A stretch of 26,362 nucleotides of DNA, from positions 1 through 26,362 of the IMG/VR virus record IMGVR_UViG_3300034198_020104. One strand, given 5' to 3'. The notes under the pieces were generated by a model that saw only the letters and a list, made by a program, of their open reading frames with translations, had not been told where the DNA came from and did not search any database. Shown piece after piece: positions 14,817-22,368 of this stretch. This stretch comes from a virus. Within the stretch, counting starts at the first letter, position 1, and each line of letters opens with the position of its first letter. A program made the position numbers and the translations under genes.

Positions 14817-15338
14817 CTAATTTAATTCATAATGTATTTCTCTATGACAATTAGCACATACAAGAATACATTTATCTAATTCATCAGTAATTAATTTATT
14901 GAATGAATATTTTTTTAAGTGGGAAAGATTAAAGTCTTTTTTATTAGGGTCTAAATGGTGAAATTCCAAAGCACCTACATATTTGTCATAACCACATCTA
15001 ACACATTTACCACCTTTATATGAAACCATTTGTTGTTTTAATTTTCTAATTCTATCTAAAGTTTGAATTTTAGAACATTCTTTACAATAAACTGAACTAC
15101 CCACTTTATTTCTTCTATTATAAAAAGAATCTAAAGGTAAGTTACAATCACACTTGGGACAATGTTTATAATCACCATATTCTTTAACACCAACCCCTTT
15201 AAAGTTTTTATAATTTGAGTTTAAGTTGTGTTTCTTAACCCAATAACGTATAGTGGTTAGAGATTTTTTAGTAATTTTTGAAATTGTATTTAAAGAATTA
15301 CCATCTGAGATTAATTTTTCTAAATTTTCTTTATCCAT
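14817..15338 (-). CDS. HNH endonuclease with N-terminal helix-turn-helix
   Basis: 173 residues. Residues 1-40 form a helix-turn-helix (NSLNTISKITKKSLTTIRYW). Zinc Cys pairs follow: CPKCDC near 60, CKEC near 85, CVRCGYD near 112. The HNH core is LEFHHLDPNKKDFNLSH with CANCHREIHYE at the end. This layout is typical of free-standing phage homing endonucleases. It is the only - strand gene in this part, and its stop codon abuts the 3' end of tRNA-Arg, consistent with insertion beside a tRNA. Whether it still homes is not known. Confidence 0.88.
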   Translation of the reverse strand: MDKENLEKLISDGNSLNTISKITKKSLTTIRYWVKKHNLNSNYKNFKGVGVKEYGDYKHCPKCDCNLPLDSFYNRRNKVGSSVYCKECSKIQTLDRIRKLKQQMVSYKGGKCVRCGYDKYVGALEFHHLDPNKKDFNLSHLKKYSFNKLITDELDKCILVCANCHREIHYELN

Positions 15339-15357
15339 AGTTTAAAGGTTTACATAT

Positions 15358-15368
15358 AATAAATATCC
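15358..15368 (-). promoter_or_regulatory. AT-motif upstream of the HNH gene
   Basis: On the - strand this reads GGATATTTATT, about 20-30 nt before the HNH start. Confidence 0.35.
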
Positions 15369-15440
15369 ATTAAACTACAAAAATTTCCTCCCTAAATATT
15401 ACACACCGCCCACTCATTGGTGTGGAAAACCCAGAATTTC

Positions 15441-15473
15441 TACAATATATATTGTATATAACCAATATACAAT
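15441..15473 (+). promoter_or_regulatory. overlapping inverted repeats at the start of the large exported gene
   Basis: A perfect 16-bp palindrome, TACAATATATATTGTA (15441-15456), overlaps a second inverted repeat, ATTGTATAT (15451-15459) with ATATACAAT (15465-15473), whose right arm includes the AT of the start codon at 15472. It could be a repressor operator or, in RNA, a hairpin that hides the start codon. Confidence 0.5.
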
Positions 15474-18400
15474 GAAAAAATTTTTATTAGGGATTCTAAC
15501 TGCAATAGTTGTAGTTTTTCCACACATTTCAAAATCACAAATAGGGGTAGGACCAGCACCATATTGTATGCCTGCATATGTAATGCAACCTTGTAATCAA
15601 TTTGGTCCTTCAAATGCACCAGGTAATTCTGTAAATGACTTTATTAATAGTTTTAATACAATTGGAGCATTAACTAACATTGTAAATAATAACTCAGGTT
15701 GTAATGCCCAAAATTTAGGAGGAACAAAAAACTATATGTTTTGGGGTTGCCAACACTACCTTAAAGTAAATCCAGGACAAGTAGTTACTTGCAATTTCCA
15801 ATCAGGTAATACATTTTCACAAGGTTTTGCTTTATTTGTAGATTGGAATAACAATGGTGTATTTAACTTACCAGCGGAAAGATTAATTGGAACTGGAATA
15901 CCACCCGCAGGAACATTTATATCAGGAAACTTTACAGTACCACCAACACAAGCACCTGGAGCATATAGATTGAGAGTTCGTTGTGTTTATTCTACTAGTG
16001 GTAATTTTATAGATCCTTGCAACACTTACACTTATGGTGAATGTGAAGACTATATGTTATATGTTGGTATTAACCCTCCAGGAACTGGAACAATAACATT
16101 AACTAGTAACTCACCTGTTTGTGTCGGCCAAGTAGTAAATATAAACACTACAATAACTGGAGGATCAGGAAATCCTAACACATACACCTATACTTGGTCA
16201 GGACCCAATGGATTCACAAGTAGTCAAATGAACCCCAGCTTTACAGCTACCTCAACAGCTATGAGCGGTATTTACACATTAAATATAGCTCCTGGAAATG
16301 GGTGTAATTCATCGGCTACAATACAAATATGGGTTAATCCAAATCCATCTACTTCAATTACAAACAATGGCCCTTTGTGTCAAGGAAGTAATGCTATATT
16401 TTTAAATACTATTTTAAGTAATGGTGTTGCAACTTATAATTGGACCGGCCCAAATGGCTTTACAAGTAATGTAGTATCTCCAACCATACCATCAGCACAA
16501 CCTTCAAATACTGGTACATACAATTTTACAATTGTGAGTACTTTTACAAATGGAGGTAGTTGTATTGTGACTTCAAATAGTAGTTTAGTGATAGTACCCG
16601 TATCTCAAGTATCTGTTACTCCTACTTACACTCAATGTCAAGGTACAAACATAAGTTTAAATGCAAATGTATTAGGAGCAAATTCATTTAGTTGGACTGG
16701 ACCAAACTATAGTAGTACACAACAAACCCCTATATTAACTTCTGTGACACCTACCAACTCAGGTAATTATTCAGTCACCGCCACATTTACAAGTCCTAGT
16801 ACTACATTAGTTTGTTCTTCAACAGCAGTATCAAATGTATCTGTTGTTCCAATGAATCCAGTTTCTATTACACCACCTCAAAATATTTGTCAAAATACAA
16901 ACCTATCAATAACAGCTACAGCAGCAGGAAATCCTAATTATGTTTGGACTGCTACAAATGGATTTACAGGAACATTACCTACATATACATTTAATGCTCA
17001 ATCAAGTACAACTGGAACTTATAGTGTATCAGCAGTGTTTAGTATTGGATCAGTTTCTTGTACAACTTATAACTCAACAAACATATCTGTAGTACCAGTT
17101 AGTTCTATAAACGTAGTCCCATTAATAAGTGTTTGTGAAAACGATAATGCTGTTTTGACAGCAACTGCTCAAGGAGCTATTTCATATACTTGGACAGGTC
17201 CAAACAACTTTAATATAGTACAGCCATTAACTTATTTTCAAAACCTGAATCCAAGCTGGAATGGAAATTACATAGTTACAGCCGCATTTACAAATGGAAA
17301 CTTAACTTGTTACAATACAAATACAACTACATTAGTTGTTAACCCTAAAATCAATTTCACACTAACTCCATACAACCAATTATGTTACAATAGTACTTAC
17401 AATGTATTGGGTCCGTTAGGTGGTTCTACATATACTTGGACTGGTCCTGGATATAACTCAAATACACAAAACTTATTTATACCTAACGTTAATTTATCAA
17501 ACGCAGGAACTTATAGTTTAGTTGTTGATTTAAACGGATGTAAAACTTATGGAAGTACAAATCTACAAGTACTTAATCCTATTGTTTGGCAAAACGTCCC
17601 TACGGATAAAACTTTATGTAAAGGGGATAGTTTTACTTTAACAGCACAAGCAGGTAATGGAAGTGGAAATTACGCTTACCATTGGGAACCTAGTGTTTAT
17701 TTAACTTCACCTAATGGTGGCATACAAACAGGTGTTGCCATGGGTACCATGATATATAATGTTAGTGTCTATGACGTATCTTGTCCGACTTATACAATAA
17801 ACACACCTGTTACACTTTCAGTAAATGTAGCTCCACAACCAACATTGAATTTAGATGTTAACAAAATTTGTGAACCATTTTGTTTTTTATACGATTCAAA
17901 AGTTAAAAACAAATCTAATCTTGTAAGTTATGATTTTAATGGTAAAACATTTATAGGTGATAGTATTAATATTTGTTTAAACGCGGGTTTTTATAATTTA
18001 AAAATTACTACCATAGGTAAAAATGGTTGCAAAGAAATTTTTAAATATGATAATATATTAACTGTACATCCAAAACCAAATGCTGACTTTACTTGGTTAC
18101 CCAATACACCAAATCATGTGTCAGATAATAAAGTTACTTTTTACCCGTTAGAACAATCAATGAAAATTGATGATTGGGTTTGGCAATTAACAAAGGACTC
18201 GACATCGACAATTAAAACCCCTGAACAAATTTATGAGACACCAGGTAACTACCCAATTAGTTTAATGTTGATAACTGAACATGGTTGTAAAGATACAGTG
18301 GTTAAAATTTTGACAATTGATGAAGAGTTATTAATTTGGGTACCTAATTCATTCTCACCTAACAGTGATGGTATAAATGAAACATTTAAACCAAAAGGTA

Positions 18401-18594
18401 GTGGAATAAAAAATTATGACATGGTGATTTTTGATCGTTGGGGCAGTATTATCCACAACACCCCAAATAAAGAATGGGATGGTACTTATAAAGGGGTTAT
18501 ATGTCAAGATGGAGTATATGTTTATAAAATCGTAATAACTGATGTTAAAGGTCTTAGACACGATTTTATTGGTCATGTCACTTTATTAAAATAA
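15472..18594 (+). CDS. large exported Ig-like repeat protein with GEVED and T9SS type B sorting domains
   Basis: 1040 residues. Signal peptide about 1-24 (KFLLGILTAIVVVFPHISKS). About 97-197 is a GEVED domain (ALFVDWNNNGVF, then a GECEDY ending at 189-194). About 205-720 holds at least six Ig/PKD-like repeats marked by YTWSGPNGF, YNWTGPNGF, FSWTGPNY, YVWTATNGF, YTWTGPNNF and YTWTGPGY. PKD-like domains follow, and residues 957-1040 are the gliding-motility-type T9SS sorting domain (VPNSFSPNSDGINETF, FDRWGSII, WDGTYKG, GHVTLLK). In Bacteroidota such proteins are surface adhesins; here the phage would rely on the host T9SS. Codon use differs before and after about 17570. Confidence 0.92.
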   Translation: MKKFLLGILTAIVVVFPHISKSQIGVGPAPYCMPAYVMQPCNQFGPSNAPGNSVNDFINSFNTIGALTNIVNNNSGCNAQNLGGTKNYMFWGCQHYLKVNPGQVVTCNFQSGNTFSQGFALFVDWNNNGVFNLPAERLIGTGIPPAGTFISGNFTVPPTQAPGAYRLRVRCVYSTSGNFIDPCNTYTYGECEDYMLYVGINPPGTGTITLTSNSPVCVGQVVNINTTITGGSGNPNTYTYTWSGPNGFTSSQMNPSFTATSTAMSGIYTLNIAPGNGCNSSATIQIWVNPNPSTSITNNGPLCQGSNAIFLNTILSNGVATYNWTGPNGFTSNVVSPTIPSAQPSNTGTYNFTIVSTFTNGGSCIVTSNSSLVIVPVSQVSVTPTYTQCQGTNISLNANVLGANSFSWTGPNYSSTQQTPILTSVTPTNSGNYSVTATFTSPSTTLVCSSTAVSNVSVVPMNPVSITPPQNICQNTNLSITATAAGNPNYVWTATNGFTGTLPTYTFNAQSSTTGTYSVSAVFSIGSVSCTTYNSTNISVVPVSSINVVPLISVCENDNAVLTATAQGAISYTWTGPNNFNIVQPLTYFQNLNPSWNGNYIVTAAFTNGNLTCYNTNTTTLVVNPKINFTLTPYNQLCYNSTYNVLGPLGGSTYTWTGPGYNSNTQNLFIPNVNLSNAGTYSLVVDLNGCKTYGSTNLQVLNPIVWQNVPTDKTLCKGDSFTLTAQAGNGSGNYAYHWEPSVYLTSPNGGIQTGVAMGTMIYNVSVYDVSCPTYTINTPVTLSVNVAPQPTLNLDVNKICEPFCFLYDSKVKNKSNLVSYDFNGKTFIGDSINICLNAGFYNLKITTIGKNGCKEIFKYDNILTVHPKPNADFTWLPNTPNHVSDNKVTFYPLEQSMKIDDWVWQLTKDSTSTIKTPEQIYETPGNYPISLMLITEHGCKDTVVKILTIDEELLIWVPNSFSPNSDGINETFKPKGSGIKNYDMVIFDRWGSIIHNTPNKEWDGTYKGVICQDGVYVYKIVITDVKGLRHDFIGHVTLLK

Positions 18595-18685
18595 AAAACA
18601 AAAAAGTATAAATAGCGTATTGACAGATACACTTTTTATACTTAGTATTAACAAACGTTCTTGAAAATATTGATTCTTTGATTAT

Positions 18686-19030
18686 TTGAAGCGGTTGGGA
18701 TGATTACATCAAATACAACTATGATTCAGAAAACGGACTTTTTCTCACAGGTCGAGTCCAATGACACCTAAAAGATAGGTATTAAGTTATCGTCAAGCTG
18801 TCATGAAAAACTATGTGGAGTTTGTTAGCAACTCTAAAATCTAATAAGTTAGGAAGGGTCTTCAAAATCCCCGAGTTCATTAGCGTCTCTCAAACCTAAT
18901 CAGGGTCACTCCTGGTCTTCCCCTAGGTGGGAACACAAAAGGTAACCATTATTCTGAAACATTCTCAGATAATCTAAGAAATCAAAAACATATCCTGTTG
19001 AAGCGGTGATAGAAGTTACATCAAAACTAT
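18686..19030 (+). repeat. two copies of a module inside the large RNA
   Basis: Copy 1 covers 18686-18722 and copy 2 covers 18998-19030. Both have TTGAAGCGGT, exactly 8 variable bases, TTACATCAAA, and ACTAT (4 and 0 bases later). The conserved blocks and the variable gap look like an RNA fold or a protein site, not a simple repeat. Confidence 0.6.
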
Positions 19031-19120
19031 TAGAAACGACAAACACTTTTATCTAAAATACTCAATAGGAACTTATATTGTCCACGCCACGGTCCATAGA
19101 CTGCGGTAGTGAGACCTGAC

Positions 19121-19153
19121 AGTCCCTACGAGTAAAATTGTAGGGACTTTTTT
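19121..19153 (+). terminator. strong intrinsic terminator of the large RNA
   Basis: AGTCCCTAC (19121-19129) pairs with GTAGGGACT (19140-19148), then a T-run. It separates the RNA from the SLOG gene, which starts at 19165. Confidence 0.92.
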
Positions 19154-19164
19154 ATTTTATTAAC

Positions 19165-19500
19165 ATGAAAGTAGCGGTAATAGGCAGTAGAACATTCAGT
19201 GATTATAGGTTGGTAAAAGAAACCTTATCAACGTTAGATATCACACTATTAGTATCTGGTGGGGCCATAGGGGCTGACTTACTAGGTGAACAATACGCAA
19301 AGTTAAATGAAATACCAACCAAGATTTTTTATCCTGATTGGAAAAAATATGGTAAAAAAGCGGGATTTATAAGAAACAGTGATATTATAAATGAATCGGA
19401 AATGGTAATAGCCTTTTGGGATGGTAAATCTAAGGGTACATTGGATTCGATTAAAAAAGCAGAAGAGTTAAATAAAAATATTTTAATAATTAAATTTTAA
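19165..19500 (+). CDS. SLOG-superfamily protein (DUF2493/YspA-like)
   Basis: 111 residues with the family signatures: MKVAVIGSRTFSDY at the start, VSGGAIGADLLGE (about 31-43), a PDWKKYGKKAGFIRN segment (about 58-72) and a terminal strand pattern. These are Rossmann-like nucleotide or ligand-binding proteins found in phages and in some defence systems; the ligand is unknown. It is 3 nt upstream of the Ro60 homologue, with an unusual leader only 11 nt after the terminator, and so is probably co-translated with it. No catalytic residues are defined. Confidence 0.8.
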   Translation: MKVAVIGSRTFSDYRLVKETLSTLDITLLVSGGAIGADLLGEQYAKLNEIPTKIFYPDWKKYGKKAGFIRNSDIINESEMVIAFWDGKSKGTLDSIKKAEELNKNILIIKF

Positions 19501-19503
19501 GTT

Positions 19504-21099
19504 ATGACAAAATTCAAATCAAAAGCAGTAGAAAATTTCGATGGTGGTATTTCTTATACCTTAAACCCACTTGATACTCTTCGTATCGTGGCAGCCTCAT
19601 CTATCTTCGGTGAACCTTCTTATTACAGAGGTTCTCATGACAAACCTTCAAACTTGTCAACTCTGAAAAGACACGACATTTTGGGTATGTATACCGACCC
19701 AAGTGAGACAACCACTGATGTTTTCACTAAGGCTATTGATGCCGCATTGGACTATGACTTCAAGGCAACCCTTGAATTCGCGGTTAAACTTCGTCATGAA
19801 ATGTTCATGAGACTTAACCCAGCGGTTATCTTCATTAGAGCATCTCAACACCCAAAGCGTGTTGAGTTTAATGAGGCCAACCCAGGTTTTATGAAGAAAA
19901 TTGGTATGGAAATCGTTGGTCGTCCTGATGATATCACCAATCAATTCGACTATTACATGTTCTTGAAGGGTTCTAAGAACAATCTCCCTTCAATCGTAAA
20001 ACGTACTTGGGCCGATAAGTTAGCTACTTTTGGGAGATACCAAATCCACAAGTACAAGTCAAAGTCATTAATTGACTTGGTACGTATTTCTCACGCTCAC
20101 TCAGAAGTAATTGACGAGTTAATGAAGAAAGGTGACGTGGCTGTTTCTGAAACGGAACAAACATGGGAGTCACTTAAGTCCCAAGGTAAAAATTGGAAGG
20201 AAATCCTTAACACAATTAAGGTTCCACACATGGCTCTTTTAAGAAACCTTCGTGGTATCTTTACTGAAGTGAACGATACTGAGTTGGCTAAGAAAGTTAT
20301 GGCCGACCTTAAAGGTGGTGTTCTTTACGGTAAACAATTTCCATTCCGTTACTACACGGCGTATAAGGAAATCGACAAGATTACCATCAACCATAAGGGT
20401 ATGATTCTTGACACTTTACAAGAGTGTTTGGATATCTCCCTAACAAACTTCCCTAAGTTAAAGGGTAAAGTGGCTTGTTTGTCTGATAACTCAGGTTCTT
20501 CTTGGGGTCAAATGACTTCTGAATACGGAAGTACACACATCGCAGAAATTGCAAACTTATCTTCTATCATCACGGCATTATGTTCTGATGAAGGATATGT
20601 TGGTGTTTTTGGTGAAAGATTAAGTTTAAAACCTGTTTCTAAAAGAGACGGTATTATCACTCAGTTGGAAGAAACTTGTAAAAGAGGTAAAGCACAAGGC
20701 CAATCTTGTGAACATGGAATTTGGTTGTTTTTACGTGAAGCAATTGACAATAAAGTTCACTATGATACAATCTTTATCTATAGTGATATGCAAGCAGGCA
20801 CAGGGAATTTGTACGGTACAAACATAAATCGTAATGATGTCCACGAAAATGGTGGTAACTACGTTGACGTACTTAAAATGGTGGAAGAATATCGTGAAAA
20901 GGTTAACTCAAAAGTTAATATATTTACAACCCAAGTTGCGGGTTACAATAACAGTTTAATACCTTGTAATCTTTATAGAGGTGGAATATTAACAGGTTGG
21001 ACTGGAAAAGAAGCGTTGTACGCTAGTGAATTAATCTCTGTTTGGGATGAAATCGAGACTAAGGTCGAAGTTGAAACCGAACAAGAAGTTCAGGCCTAA
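19504..21099 (+). CDS. Ro60-type TROVE and vWA domain protein
   Basis: 531 residues, the length of bacterial Ro (Rsr) proteins. The N-terminal two thirds is TROVE-like, with helical repeats (DAALDYDFKATLEFAVKLRH, TWESLKSQGKNWKEIL, LKGGVLYGKQFPFRYYTAY). The vWA domain starts near 322 with MIDAS DNSGS at 328-332 and a second Asp in IYSDMQAG (Asp428), so metal binding looks intact. Ro proteins bind Y RNAs and misfolded RNAs and work with PNPase. About the first 1000 bases have clearly more G/C-ending codons than the rest of the window, which may mean high expression or transfer. The RNA partner is likely the ncRNA just upstream. Confidence 0.88.
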   Translation: MTKFKSKAVENFDGGISYTLNPLDTLRIVAASSIFGEPSYYRGSHDKPSNLSTLKRHDILGMYTDPSETTTDVFTKAIDAALDYDFKATLEFAVKLRHEMFMRLNPAVIFIRASQHPKRVEFNEANPGFMKKIGMEIVGRPDDITNQFDYYMFLKGSKNNLPSIVKRTWADKLATFGRYQIHKYKSKSLIDLVRISHAHSEVIDELMKKGDVAVSETEQTWESLKSQGKNWKEILNTIKVPHMALLRNLRGIFTEVNDTELAKKVMADLKGGVLYGKQFPFRYYTAYKEIDKITINHKGMILDTLQECLDISLTNFPKLKGKVACLSDNSGSSWGQMTSEYGSTHIAEIANLSSIITALCSDEGYVGVFGERLSLKPVSKRDGIITQLEETCKRGKAQGQSCEHGIWLFLREAIDNKVHYDTIFIYSDMQAGTGNLYGTNINRNDVHENGGNYVDVLKMVEEYREKVNSKVNIFTTQVAGYNNSLIPCNLYRGGILTGWTGKEALYASELISVWDEIETKVEVETEQEVQA

Positions 21100-21103
21100 T
21101 TAA

Positions 21104-21130
21104 AAAAGGAGAGTTAAACACTCTCCTTTT
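21104..21130. terminator. bidirectional terminator between convergent genes
   Basis: AAAAGGAGAGT (21104-21114) pairs with ACTCTCCTTTT (21120-21130), serving both the Ro60 gene and the - strand gene whose stop is inside it. Confidence 0.85.
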
Positions 21131-21563
21131 CTTTTTTCTTATTGTTTTTATACTTTTCAATAATCTCCTTTTCCGATTCCTCACCAACATTGGTGTGAAG
21201 TTGATTTAAATTTTTAACATAGAAAACAAATTCATGTGTTAATAAACCATCATCAGAATAGTCACACTTTAAACTCATTTTTTCAAATTCAACATTCATG
21301 TCGTAACCGTTAATTACGTGACCAACTGGATCTAAAAATTCTAATTTAATTTTTCTTAACTGAATAACATCATCAGGTACTATTGTGTAATCAACCGTGT
21401 TTAATAAGGAAAAATTTAATTTTGTATAAGTTTTCCCCTTCTCAACAAAGGTCTCTAAGTTTGTGGAACGAACCAACCATGCTGGTACTTTACCAACTTT
21501 TAATAACCATCTATTGGTTCTTAAAGGTTCTTGTAGTTTGAATTCTGAAATTTTTTCTGCCAT
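21114..21563 (-). CDS. hypothetical beta-rich phage protein
   Basis: 149 residues. The body (residues 12-120) is predicted beta-rich with NRWLLKVGKVPAWLVRSTN, a LDPVGHVIN turn and CDYSDDGLLTHEFVFYVKNL. The general pattern resembles the tail-tube type of phage structural protein (T4 gp19/gp54 group), but I cannot confirm this. The C-terminus is highly charged (EKEIIEKYKNNKKKEKE). It is a single - strand gene between the Ro60 and Mom-like genes, sharing its upstream palindromic AT-motif with the latter. Confidence 0.65.
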   Translation of the reverse strand: MAEKISEFKLQEPLRTNRWLLKVGKVPAWLVRSTNLETFVEKGKTYTKLNFSLLNTVDYTIVPDDVIQLRKIKLEFLDPVGHVINGYDMNVEFEKMSLKCDYSDDGLLTHEFVFYVKNLNQLHTNVGEESEKEIIEKYKNNKKKEKESV

Positions 21564-21580
21564 ATAACATTATTTTTTAA

Positions 21581-21590
21581 TAAATATTTA
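21581..21590. promoter_or_regulatory. palindromic AT-motif between divergent genes
   Basis: TAAATATTTA is a 10-bp palindrome between the start at 21563 (-) and the start at 21622 (+); it contains the recurring motif in both directions. Confidence 0.4.
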
Positions 21591-21621
21591 GGTTGTAATT
21601 TTTATTGTTTAAAATTATAAT

Positions 21622-22356
21622 ATGGATAATATTATAAAGTTCATTACTAGAGAAGTAAAGGCGAACACAATTTTTACTATAAAATTAATTGATAAAAAAA
21701 TTGCTTACGATTTTGTTAAAACCTATCATTACTTAGGTGAGGCTAAATTCTTTGCTAAATTTTCTTTTGGCTTATACCATAAGGAAACAAACGAATTAAT
21801 GGGTGTAACTACCTTTAGTAATCCACAAGGTAATGTGGCACTTAAAGGTTGGTTTGGGTTAGAAAACTCAGACCAAACAGTAATGGAACTTAGTAGACTA
21901 TGTGTATTACCTGATTTAAACGGTACTAATGCAACTTCCTACCTTTTAGGTAATAGTATAAGGTTATTGAAAAAAGAAGGTATTAGAGCAGTTATAACTT
22001 TAGCTGACGATAGTCGACATAATGGAAGTATCTACCAAGTTTGTAACTTTAGATACTATGGTTTAACTGATAAGAAGTCAGACTTTTTCCACTTTAATGA
22101 AAATGGTGAATGGAAAGTTAACCCAAGGGGACCGACAAAAGATAAGCAAGGTGTTTGGATTAATCGGACTCAAAAACATAGATACGCTTATATTATCGAC
22201 GAAACTTTAAAATGTTTGTATGAACAACAATCTTATCCGAAAAAAACGGACACTAAACAATACGATTGTTGTGGTAGTACAAAAATCGTAAAAGATAAAC
22301 GTTTTAATATTGATTATCCTTGTCCTAAGTGTACAGTTTCAATGGAAGTTGAGTAA
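21622..22356 (+). CDS. Mom-like acyltransferase with C-terminal zinc ribbon
   Basis: 244 residues. A GNAT-type fold is suggested by LMGVTTFSNPQG (59-70), VMELSRLCVLPDLNGTNATS (87-106) and the helix/strand LLKKEGIRAVITLADDSRHN (115-134), closing with GSIYQVCNFRYYGLT (135-149). The ELSRL-(x)-V...NATS/(A)ES and D..H.GSIYQ..NF.Y.G pattern is that of the phage Mu Mom family, which modifies adenine N6 in phage DNA. Residues about 217-240 hold four Cys (CC, CPKC), a probable zinc ribbon absent in Mu Mom. DNA modification is inferred, not shown. A stop overlaps the AT-motif at 22354. Confidence 0.72.
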   Translation: MDNIIKFITREVKANTIFTIKLIDKKIAYDFVKTYHYLGEAKFFAKFSFGLYHKETNELMGVTTFSNPQGNVALKGWFGLENSDQTVMELSRLCVLPDLNGTNATSYLLGNSIRLLKKEGIRAVITLADDSRHNGSIYQVCNFRYYGLTDKKSDFFHFNENGEWKVNPRGPTKDKQGVWINRTQKHRYAYIIDETLKCLYEQQSYPKKTDTKQYDCCGSTKIVKDKRFNIDYPCPKCTVSMEVE

Positions 22357-22365
22357 TATTTATTT
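22354..22365 (+). promoter_or_regulatory. AT-motif upstream of the capsid-like ORFs
   Basis: TAATATTTATTT overlaps the Mom-like stop codon and ends 3 nt before the ATG at 22369. Confidence 0.4.
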
Positions 22366-22368
22366 AAT

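Larger units (their letters stand above)
18640..19153 (+). ncRNA. large structured non-coding RNA upstream of the Ro60 locus
   Basis: The stretch 18595-19164 has no plausible gene but many hairpins and a strong terminator. By eye: ATGACA (18761) with TGTCAT enclosing ACCT-AAAAGAT-AGGT, GAGTT/AACTC, CTAA-TAAG-TTAG, CAGG-GTCACT-CCTG, TCTGA/TCAGA, and CC(A)CGGTC-CATA-GACTG(C)GG near the end. A module is present twice: TTGAAGCGGT, 8 nt, TTACATCAAA, then ACTAT (18686-18722 and 18998-19030). A TTGACA at 18620 may start it, though the -7 is weak. Candidates are a Y RNA partner for the Ro60 homologue, or a large phage RNA such as the ROOL or GOLLD class. The 5' end is uncertain. Confidence 0.65.

Noticed and set aside
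15402-15424. A terminator hairpin CACACC/GGTGTG after the HNH gene start region
   Set aside because: It lacks a T-run on either strand, and the loop is long; kept out as a terminator.
18686-19030. A CRISPR-like array from the repeated module
   Set aside because: Only two copies, 312 nt apart, with internal variable gaps; no repeat-spacer periodicity.
18640-19153. RNase P RNA, tmRNA or a group I intron for the large RNA
   Set aside because: I found none of the conserved cores (RNase P P4 strands, tmRNA tRNA-like ends, intron P7 with splice context).
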